From an uncultured Bacteroidota bacterium (lineage in GTDB: Bacteria; Bacteroidota; Bacteroidia; Flavobacteriales; Flavobacteriaceae): 44,622 nucleotides of DNA. The stretch's first letter is position 1. The number at the start of each line of letters is the position of its first letter. This document shows positions 39,185 to 44,622 of this stretch, piece after piece. The notes under the pieces were generated by a model. The model saw nothing but the letters and a program-made list of their open reading frames with translations. It was not told the origin of the DNA and did not search any database. A program made the translations under genes and the position numbers. The stretch covers positions 1-44,622 of the forward strand of contig CAIMMM010000077.1 of the NCBI GenBank assembly GCA_903842575.1. Direction: 5' to 3'.

Positions 39185-40747
39185 ATGGGAATTATATTTA
39201 TACTTATTGCAGGAATTATAGGAATTGGAGGCGGTTTTGGAATGGCAAAATTTCTTGAAAAAGGCAATGTTTCTAATATGATAAAAAACGCAAAAAAAGA
39301 AGCCGGGTCTATTTTAAAAGATGCCAATCTTCAAGCGGAAAACATCAAAAAAGACAAGCTTCTTCAAGCAAAAGAAAAGTTTTTAGAACTAAAATCAGAA
39401 CATGAAATTGAAATTCTAAACAAAGACAAAAGATTAGCGGAAGTTGAAAAAAGAACTAGAGATAAAGAATCTCAAGTGTCTAGTGAATTGGCAAAAGTCA
39501 AAAAAGTAAACGACGACTTTGAAGCGAAAACTATAGAATATACTGCAAAAATTGAATTGTTGGACAAAAAACAACAAGAAGTAGAGAAAATGCATAAAAG
39601 CCAAGTCAATCAATTAGAAGTGATTTCGGGGCTTTCTGCTGAAGATGCTAAAGATCAATTGGTAGAAAGTCTAAAAGCTGAAGCCAAAACCAAAGCGATG
39701 TCGCACATTCAAGATACGATTGAAGAAGCTAAATTAACTGCACAACAAGAAGCCAAAAAAATCATCATCAGTACCATTCAACGTGTGGGAACGGAAGAAG
39801 CAGTTGAAAATTGCGTCTCTGTTTTTAACATTGAATCCGACGATGTTAAAGGAAGAATTATTGGCCGTGAAGGTAGAAATATTCGTGCTCTGGAAGCAGC
39901 GACAGGCGTTGAAATCATTGTAGACGATACTCCCGAAGCTATTATCCTTTCTTGTTTTGACCCTGTTAGAAGAGAAATCGCACGCCTTTCATTACATAAT
40001 TTAGTTACGGATGGCAGAATTCACCCAGCCAGAATTGAAGAAGTTGTAGCAAAAACAACTAAGCAAATTGATAATGAAATTATCGAAATTGGGAAGCGTA
40101 CTGTAATTGATTTGGGAATTCACGGTTTACACCCTGAACTGATAAAAATTATTGGAAGAATGAAGTACCGTTCTTCTTATGGACAGAATTTATTACAACA
40201 CTCCAGAGAAGTTTCCAAACTTTGTGGCATCATGGCTGCAGAATTAGGCTTAAATGTGAAATTGGCCAAACGTGCCGGATTACTTCACGATATTGGAAAA
40301 GTTCCCGATGCTGAAAGTGATTTGCCACACGCATTATTGGGAATGCAATGGGCAGAGAAATATGGTGAAAAAGAAGAAGTTTGTAATGCCATTGGAGCCC
40401 ATCACGATGAAATTGAAATGAAATATTTAATTTCTCCTATTATCCAAGTTTGTGATGCTATTTCTGGCGCAAGACCAGGTGCAAGAAGACAAGTTTTAGA
40501 TTCTTACATACAAAGATTAAAAGATTTAGAAAACATTGCTTTTGGTTTTGGTGGGGTTAAAAATGCTTATGCTATCCAAGCAGGAAGAGAATTGAGAGTT
40601 ATTGTGGAAAGTGAAAAAGTTAGCGATGAATTAGCACAAAGTTTATCGTTTGAAATATCTCAAAAAATTCAAACTGAAATGACGTATCCAGGACAAGTGA
40701 AAATTACGGTTATTCGAGAAACCCGAGCTGTAAATATCGCAAAATAG
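39185..40747 (+). CDS. rny: Ribonuclease Y
   Basis: Membrane-anchored endoribonuclease that starts mRNA decay. 520 residues. An N-terminal transmembrane helix (about 3-20), a long coiled coil with many lysines and glutamates (about 28-165), a KH domain with [21 protein letters not shown] at about 220-240, and an HD domain with the metal-binding HD in AGLLHDIGK at about 365-373 and a further HH pair in IGAHHDEIE. All features of a working RNase Y are present. Starts shortly after the 6S-like RNA terminator and ends at its own 15-bp terminator. Confidence 0.96.
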   Translation: MGIIFILIAGIIGIGGGFGMAKFLEKGNVSNMIKNAKKEAGSILKDANLQAENIKKDKLLQAKEKFLELKSEHEIEILNKDKRLAEVEKRTRDKESQVSSELAKVKKVNDDFEAKTIEYTAKIELLDKKQQEVEKMHKSQVNQLEVISGLSAEDAKDQLVESLKAEAKTKAMSHIQDTIEEAKLTAQQEAKKIIISTIQRVGTEEAVENCVSVFNIESDDVKGRIIGREGRNIRALEAATGVEIIVDDTPEAIILSCFDPVRREIARLSLHNLVTDGRIHPARIEEVVAKTTKQIDNEIIEIGKRTVIDLGIHGLHPELIKIIGRMKYRSSYGQNLLQHSREVSKLCGIMAAELGLNVKLAKRAGLLHDIGKVPDAESDLPHALLGMQWAEKYGEKEEVCNAIGAHHDEIEMKYLISPIIQVCDAISGARPGARRQVLDSYIQRLKDLENIAFGFGGVKNAYAIQAGRELRVIVESEKVSDELAQSLSFEISQKIQTEMTYPGQVKITVIRETRAVNIAK

Positions 40748-40766
40748 TCAACTTAATATATATTAA

Positions 40767-40799
40767 AAAAAGGGCGTTCATTACATGAACGCCCTTTTT
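40767..40799. terminator. Bidirectional terminator after rny
   Basis: Perfect 15-bp stem AAAAAGGGCGTTCAT/ATGAACGCCCTTTTT around loop TAC. It overlaps the last bases of the convergent receiver-domain gene and serves both directions. Confidence 0.92.
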
Positions 40800-41193
40800 A
40801 ATTGTAAAATATAGCTTTTAACTCATCTCCTGACATTGGTTTTAAATAATAATCTGTCACTTCATTAGTATAATCTTTCGCTTTATCTAAATCATATTGA
40901 TTATCCGAAGAAGATATGATATATATAATTATTTCCTTATTTAAAAGCTTTTTTAACGTCTTGAATTCTTCAAGAAATTGCCAACCATCCAAGATAGGCA
41001 TGTTGATATCTAATAGAATCAAATCGGGTTGACTTTCACCTTTATCAAGTTTCCATTTTAATCGTTGTATTGCTTCTAACCCATTTTCAAAAAAAGTAGG
41101 AATCACATTTATATTATTATTATGTAAAAGTTTTTTAATAATAAAATGGAAAATTTTATCATCATCAACAACAAAGACGTCATTAAATTTCAT
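40798..41193 (-). CDS. Single-domain response regulator (CheY-like receiver)
   Basis: A 131-residue receiver domain with nothing attached. Acidic triad at 10-12 (VVDDD), phospho-acceptor Asp 62 in LLDINMP, the switch serine in IISSS at about 93-95, and Lys 118 in LKPM, so phosphorylation should be possible. It matches the group of Bacteroidota single-domain regulators that read VDDDxIFHFIIKKLL at the start. No histidine kinase or output gene is adjacent, so its partner is elsewhere. Its promoter element is TATTTTTG at 41233-41240 and it shares a terminator with rny. Confidence 0.9.
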   Translation of the reverse strand: MKFNDVFVVDDDKIFHFIIKKLLHNNNINVIPTFFENGLEAIQRLKWKLDKGESQPDLILLDINMPILDGWQFLEEFKTLKKLLNKEIIIYIISSSDNQYDLDKAKDYTNEVTDYYLKPMSGDELKAIFYN

Positions 41194-41232
41194 TCAAACA
41201 GCGTTAGGGATTATTGTTTTAATTTGACCGAA

Positions 41233-41240
41233 CAAAAATA
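41233..41240 (-). promoter_or_regulatory. -7 element for the receiver gene
   Basis: TATTTTTG on the minus strand matches TAnnTTTG, 40 nt before the start codon. It sits in the 64-nt spacer after xerD. Confidence 0.45.
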
Positions 41241-41257
41241 ATCAATTTATAGAATAA

Positions 41258-42157
41258 TTATTTTTTTCTTGGATGAAATGTGTTAATTATTTGTGTTAAA
41301 TATTTCCTGTCCAAATGGACATAGATTTCTGTAGTAGTAATGGATTCGTGCCCTAACATCATTTGAATGGATCTTAAATCGGCGCCATTTTCCAGTAAAT
41401 GGGTTGCAAATGAATGTCTTAAGGTATGTGGACTTATCGTTTTTTCTAAATTGATTTTGATAGCCAAACCTCTAATAATAGTAAAAATCATGGCTCGGGT
41501 AAGTTGCTTTCCTCTTCGATTTAAAAATAAGGTGTCTTCAAAATTTTTAGCAATTACCAGATGATTCCTTATGTTATTTCGATATAGGTTTATAAATTTT
41601 TCGGTTGAAGGCGCAATGGGAACAAAACGCTGTTTATTCCCTTTTCCTGTAATTTTAATAAATCCTTCTTCAAAAAACAAATCGGAGATCTTCAAAGTGA
41701 CTAATTCTGAAACCCGTAATCCACAACTGTATAAGGTCTCAACAATAGCTCTGTTGCGTTCGCCTTCAGGAGAAGATAAATCAATCGCTGCAATAAGATT
41801 GTCAATATCGGCAACTGAAAGCGTGTCCGGCAGTTTTCTTCCAATGCGTGGCGCTTCAATCAATTCCATGGGATTATCGGCGCGATAATCTTCAAAAATT
41901 AAATACGAAAAAAAACTTTTTAAGCCTGATATAATTCTTGCTTGTGAGCGGACATTTACTTCTTTCGAAATATGGTAAATAAATTGTTGGATCGTTTCTT
42001 CCTGTATTTTTATAGGAGATATTTCAATGCTATTTTCCTTTAAAAAAAGACAAAGGCGTTCTAAATCGAAGGTGTAATTATCAAGGGTATTCTTTGATAA
42101 ACCCCGTTCAATTTTTAAATAGGATTGAAAATTTTTAATGTAACTGCTCCAGTTCAT
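41258..42157 (-). CDS. xerD: Site-specific tyrosine recombinase XerD
   Basis: Resolves chromosome dimers at dif. 299 residues, the normal Xer length. N-terminal SAM-like DNA-binding domain (about 1-90), catalytic domain with all active residues: Arg in SCGLRVSELV, Lys in GKGNKQR, His and Arg in SPHTLRHSFATHLLENG, His in LGHESI, and Tyr in TTEIYVHLD. C-terminal region ends HPRKK. The sequence is the housekeeping XerD type and not a phage integrase; nothing around it suggests a mobile element. On the minus strand, downstream of two outer-membrane protein genes and separated from them by a terminator. In relatives it lies directly opposite aroQ, as I recall; here the two barrel genes lie between. 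Confidence 0.93.
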   Translation of the reverse strand: MNWSSYIKNFQSYLKIERGLSKNTLDNYTFDLERLCLFLKENSIEISPIKIQEETIQQFIYHISKEVNVRSQARIISGLKSFFSYLIFEDYRADNPMELIEAPRIGRKLPDTLSVADIDNLIAAIDLSSPEGERNRAIVETLYSCGLRVSELVTLKISDLFFEEGFIKITGKGNKQRFVPIAPSTEKFINLYRNNIRNHLVIAKNFEDTLFLNRRGKQLTRAMIFTIIRGLAIKINLEKTISPHTLRHSFATHLLENGADLRSIQMMLGHESITTTEIYVHLDRKYLTQIINTFHPRKK

Positions 42158-42185
42158 AGTACAAAGAAACGAAAAGTATGGTTAT

Positions 42186-42217
42186 AAAAAAACCACGCTT
42201 TTAGCGTGGTTTTTTTT
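42186..42217 (-). terminator. Intrinsic terminator after the first barrel gene
   Basis: Perfect 14-bp stem AAAAAAACCACGCT/AGCGTGGTTTTTTT with a 3-nt loop. It lies between the barrel gene ending at 42235 and xerD. Its core is almost the same as the terminator at 42834. Confidence 0.9.
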
Positions 42218-42234
42218 GAAACTATAACTAAATA

Positions 42235-42726
42235 TTAGAATTTATATCCAACACCAATTAGGAAGTGACTTACTTTAGCATCTCCTGTCAAACCAATTGA
42301 ATATCTTGGCTCAACAAAAAAGTTTTCAGTAATATCGTAAGAACCACCTAAATCAAGGTTAAACCTTGTTTTATCTGTATCATCAGACTCTAAACTATAA
42401 TACAAAGAAGGTCCAGCAAGTAAATTAATTTTGTCAGCAACAGTGTACTTTAATAATACAGGAATACTCAAAAAATTCCATTTAGCAGTTACACCTGCCT
42501 CTGATTTTGAAGCAGTATGATAATTAAGACCTGGTTGCAAAACCATTTTGTCTGCAATTGCAAACTCTGCAAAACCACCAACGAAGAAACCTGTTAATGA
42601 TGTAGAACCACCCGGAGCTTTTACAGACACCATGTCCAAACCTCCTTTAACTCCAAATTTCATGTCTTGTGCACTCGCAACTCCAAAAGCTGCTAAAGCA
42701 ACGATTGATAAAATTAATTTTTTCAT
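42235..42726 (-). CDS. Outer-membrane beta-barrel protein, PorT-like, 163 residues
   Basis: Signal peptide 1-19 (cleavage after ASA, before QDM), then a small barrel of about eight strands with turns such as AIADKMVLQPGLNYHT and TVADKINLLAGPSLYY. It ends in a typical C-terminal strand (HFLIGVGYKF) with the terminal phenylalanine needed for Bam insertion. The family (outer membrane beta-barrel/PorT or OmpW-like) is common in Bacteroidota, and function usually cannot be assigned from sequence. It has its own promoter and terminator. Similar in size and plan to the next gene, but only weakly similar in sequence. Confidence 0.88.
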   Translation of the reverse strand: MKKLILSIVALAAFGVASAQDMKFGVKGGLDMVSVKAPGGSTSLTGFFVGGFAEFAIADKMVLQPGLNYHTASKSEAGVTAKWNFLSIPVLLKYTVADKINLLAGPSLYYSLESDDTDKTRFNLDLGGSYDITENFFVEPRYSIGLTGDAKVSHFLIGVGYKF

Positions 42727-42754
42727 GTTTGTTTTGTTTTTAAATAATTAAGTG

Positions 42755-42785
42755 CAAATTAATGTAATCTTTTTCAAACATCAAA
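42755..42785 (-). promoter_or_regulatory. Promoter of the 163-residue barrel gene
   Basis: On the minus strand TTTTG (42786-42782), 19 nt, then TTAATTTG (42762-42755), one mismatch to TAnnTTTG. Leader of about 25 nt. Confidence 0.55.
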
Positions 42786-42833
42786 ATGTTTAATGTCTTT
42801 TTTTAATTATATGTCAATTTAACTTTTAGTGAT

Positions 42834-42860
42834 AAAAAAACCACGCCAAAGGCGTGGTTT
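42834..42860 (-). terminator. Intrinsic terminator after the second barrel gene
   Basis: Perfect 10-bp stem AAACCACGCC/GGCGTGGTTT with loop AAA, followed by a T7 tract on the minus strand. Confidence 0.9.
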
Positions 42861-42880
42861 CATTTTGTATGCGGTAAGAA

Positions 42881-43477
42881 TTATAGTTTGTAAATCAAAC
42901 CAAAACTAATACTTGATAAATCTAAACCTAAAGTCATAGAATCTGTTTTGTCAGCTCCATCTCCACCATTATCATTAGTAGAATAACCTAAACCACCCCA
43001 AGAAGAAGTAATTGCAAATGCATCAGATACAAAATAGTGTAATCCAAGAGGAACATTAACACCAATTATTTTTGATGTTGAATCAGATGTTCCATCATCA
43101 AATTTCACAGAAGCATAAGAAATATTTCCTCCTAATGAAAGAGAAAATTTACTTGCTGGTGTCCAAAAGTATTTAACTCCTGCAGCGATACCGAAACCTG
43201 AAGTTTTTAATTCAGTTCCAGCTCCGTCATCGTTTTTACCTGAAATAATTGCAATTTGACCTTCAAATGCTAAATTTTCAGTTAGAAAATAACCTAATCC
43301 TGGAGAAAGTGTTAAAGCGTTTGCTTTAGCATCACCTGTTGATTCAGATGAATAGTTTGCAGTACCAGTAAGGTACATATCACCTTTTGCAAATCCTTCT
43401 GAACTTTCTTTCTTGTCTTGTGCATTAGCAAACGTCAAAGCGAATACTGCTGCTACTGTTAAAATAATTTTTTTCAT
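42881..43477 (-). CDS. Outer-membrane beta-barrel protein, 198 residues
   Basis: Signal peptide 1-19 (cleavage after ANA, before QDKK), then about eight to ten amphipathic strands separated by short, charged, often Asp/Gly-rich loops (GKNDDGAGTE, KFDDGTSDSTS, STNDNGGDGADKTDS), and a C-terminal strand ISFGLIYKL. The N-terminal YLTGTANYSSESTGDAKANALTLSPGLGYF is typical of flavobacterial porin-family proteins. The acidic loops could bind calcium. Function unknown. Own promoter and terminator. Divergent from aroQ. Confidence 0.88.
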   Translation of the reverse strand: MKKIILTVAAVFALTFANAQDKKESSEGFAKGDMYLTGTANYSSESTGDAKANALTLSPGLGYFLTENLAFEGQIAIISGKNDDGAGTELKTSGFGIAAGVKYFWTPASKFSLSLGGNISYASVKFDDGTSDSTSKIIGVNVPLGLHYFVSDAFAITSSWGGLGYSTNDNGGDGADKTDSMTLGLDLSSISFGLIYKL

Positions 43478-43505
43478 GTTTTTTTAATTTTAAAATTAGT
43501 TAGGA

Positions 43506-43538
43506 CAAATTTATAGTAAACTTTTCTTTTCCTCCAAA
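43506..43538 (-). promoter_or_regulatory. Promoter of the 198-residue barrel gene
   Basis: On the minus strand TTTG (43538-43535), 21 nt, then TAAATTTG (43513-43506). Leader of about 25 nt. Confidence 0.55.
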
Positions 43539-43817
43539 TCTTACTTTGTAGTTCTTAACAATGTTATCAACATTTTTGTAAGGCAAGTTACTGAAAAACA
43601 TTAATTTATAAGAAAGATTGACGATTTAGCATTTTTTCATCCATGTAAAAAAAAATTAAAAAAAATCTATTTGAAAGAAAAATACTTCGTGTAAGGCATA
43701 AAAAAAGAGGATTATAATTCGATTACAACATCATTTTATCCGAAAAAAATGTGCGAATTTATATGTAATACGCCTATTATAAAACTAAATTTATTATTTT
43801 TACTCAAACATTTAACC
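43539..43817. other. Spacer between the barrel gene and aroQ
   Basis: A/T-rich and non-coding as far as I can tell. An in-frame extension of aroQ to ATG 43749 is open but does not look like protein. No clear aroQ promoter motif is visible, and no terminator-like hairpin. Confidence 0.5.
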
Positions 43818-44231
43818 ATGAAAATAATCATTATTAACGGCCCCAATTTAAACTTATTAGGAAAACGGGAAGTTGCCGTTTATGGAAACCAAACTTTTGA
43901 AACCTATTATCAAGAATTACAATCCAAGTTCAATACAATAGACTTGTCCTATTTTCAAAGTAACATTGAAGGAGAATTGATAGATAAAATACAAGAAGTT
44001 GGTTTTACCCATGATGGTATTGTTTTAAATGCTGCTGCTTACACACATACTTCAATTGGCATTGGTGATGCAGTGAAAGCCATTACTACGCCAGTAATCG
44101 AAGTTCATATATCCAATACGTTCTCACGAGAAACGTTTCGACACCAATCCTTTATTTCCCCAAATGCTAAAGGAATCATAATTGGTTTTGGTTTGAAAAG
44201 TTATGAGTTAGCTTTGCAATCATTTTTATAA
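43818..44231 (+). CDS. aroQ: Type II 3-dehydroquinate dehydratase
   Basis: Third step of the shikimate pathway: dehydration of 3-dehydroquinate. At 137 residues from the ATG at 43818 it has the standard type II length, and the first residues MKIIIINGPNLNLLGKRE are the family start. Further motifs: catalytic tyrosine in VYGNQTFE, NAAAYTHTSI for substrate binding, and the catalytic histidine and arginine in EVHISNTFSRETFRH. An ATG at 43749 would add 23 residues with no family match, so I reject it. The enzyme forms a dodecamer. It is divergent from the barrel genes and xerD. Confidence 0.95.
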   Translation: MKIIIINGPNLNLLGKREVAVYGNQTFETYYQELQSKFNTIDLSYFQSNIEGELIDKIQEVGFTHDGIVLNAAAYTHTSIGIGDAVKAITTPVIEVHISNTFSRETFRHQSFISPNAKGIIIGFGLKSYELALQSFL

Positions 44232-44288
44232 AACTATATAATTAATAACAAAAACACTAAAATAAGTTCAAATTAAAATTTACTAGCC

Positions 44289-44622
44289 TTGAAAAAAATC
44301 ACCTCACTCCTATTATTATTTATTGCCTTTCAAAATTTTGCCCAAATCAAAGGCACTGTAACCGATGTTAATGGAAATCCATTAGCCTTTGTAAATATTT
44401 TTGAAGAGAATACTTATAATGGAACTACGTCCAATGAACAAGGGAAATATGAACTTAATTTAAAAATACCTGGAAATCATAAAATTCTCTTTCAATATTT
44501 GGGATTTAAAACACAAAAACAAATTATTATTATTGAGAACTTTCCACAAACCATTGATATTACTATGATGGAAGAAAACATTTCTTTACAAGAAGTAGTA
44601 ATAAATCCAAAAGACAATCCTG
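44289..44622 (+). CDS. Carboxypeptidase-regulatory-domain protein, DUF5686-like, partial
   Basis: Only the first 111 codons are in the window; the gene runs off the right end. It begins at a TTG (44289), which gives a good signal peptide (KKITSLLLLFIAFQNFA, cleavage before QIKG). Residues about 20-95 are a CarboxypepD_reg-like beta-sandwich: IKGTVTDVNGNPLAFVNIFEE is the family start and FQYLGFKTQKQ follows. The next residues, MEENISLQEVVIN, fit either a DUF5686 outer-membrane protein or a TonB receptor plug. Placement just after aroQ points to the DUF5686 group. No in-frame ATG precedes the signal, so TTG is the real start. Confidence 0.75.
   Translation, partial: MKKITSLLLLFIAFQNFAQIKGTVTDVNGNPLAFVNIFEENTYNGTTSNEQGKYELNLKIPGNHKILFQYLGFKTQKQIIIIENFPQTIDITMMEENISLQEVVINPKDNP

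Noticed and set aside
41258..42157. xerD as evidence of a mobile element or phage
   Set aside because: The sequence is of the housekeeping Xer type, with no excisionase, no attachment repeats and no phage genes nearby.
43749..43817. Upstream ATG extension of aroQ
   Set aside because: Adds 23 residues with no family match; the ATG at 43818 gives the canonical start of type II dehydroquinases.
1..44622. CRISPR array, transposase, integrase-type island or defence system
   Set aside because: I looked for regularly spaced repeats, insertion-sequence ends and known defence families and saw none. Apart from the cytochrome cassettes and intergenic repeats, the gene content is housekeeping or envelope.

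Overview
The window is a piece of a low-GC chromosome from a member of the Bacteroidota, almost certainly a Flavobacterium or close relative (Flavobacteriaceae). Evidence: strongly A/T-biased codon use; promoters of the Bacteroidota type (TTTG, about 19 nt, TAnnTTTG) rather than the E. coli type; T9SS C-terminal sorting domains; many TonB-dependent receptors and lipoproteins; a 950-residue CarB without the C-terminal regulatory domain; DUF4252 and DUF4199 families; and a 6S-like RNA between zapA and rny.

Layout. 1-1254: phosphoribosyltransferase and shikimate kinase, convergent and overlapping. 1326-1748: a tRNA operon (Lys, Lys, Leu) with a long hairpin terminator, followed by a repeat-rich spacer. 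2038-4191 (minus): ECF sigma factor, anti-sigma-like membrane protein and two DUF4252 proteins. 4424-9732: a cobalamin uptake locus, with a TonB receptor under a cobalamin riboswitch on the minus strand and a divergent binding protein/permease/ATPase operon on the plus strand. 9722-11596: trmL and rmuC. 11736-18301: a two-gene cassette present twice in tandem, each unit being a diheme cytochrome c lipoprotein followed by a T9SS-secreted FG-GAP/ASPIC protein. This is the most unusual part of the window. 18468-21709 (minus): carB and rpmH with an interspersed repeat between. 21866-27761: a TPR protein, a lytic transglycosylase, an alpha/beta hydrolase, a small NATD1-like protein, mtaB, a GlmU-like protein and rpmE2. 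27986-33262 (plus): an apparent operon of DUF4199 protein, glycosyltransferase, phosphohexomutase, MsbA-like ABC exporter and a 59-residue membrane protein. 33267-38202 (minus): M23 peptidase, TonB receptor and an EF-hand lipoprotein. 38388-40747 (plus): coiled-coil protein, zapA, 6S-like RNA and rny. 40798-43477 (minus): lone receiver protein, xerD and two outer-membrane beta-barrels. 43818-44622 (plus): aroQ and the start of a carboxypeptidase-regulatory-domain protein cut by the window end.

How the genes work together. Most of the window is housekeeping: tRNA supply and modification (trmL, mtaB), ribosomal proteins, aromatic amino acid synthesis (aroK, aroQ), pyrimidine/arginine precursor (carB), cell division (zapA), RNA turnover (rny), chromosome resolution (xerD). 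The cobalamin locus is a complete outer- to inner-membrane import route. The duplicated cytochrome/FG-GAP cassette looks like an outer-surface redox module: the cytochromes carry a lipobox followed by an acidic run that resembles the Bacteroidota surface-lipoprotein export signal, and their partners carry T9SS sorting domains. That reading is an inference from sequence; no substrate can be named.
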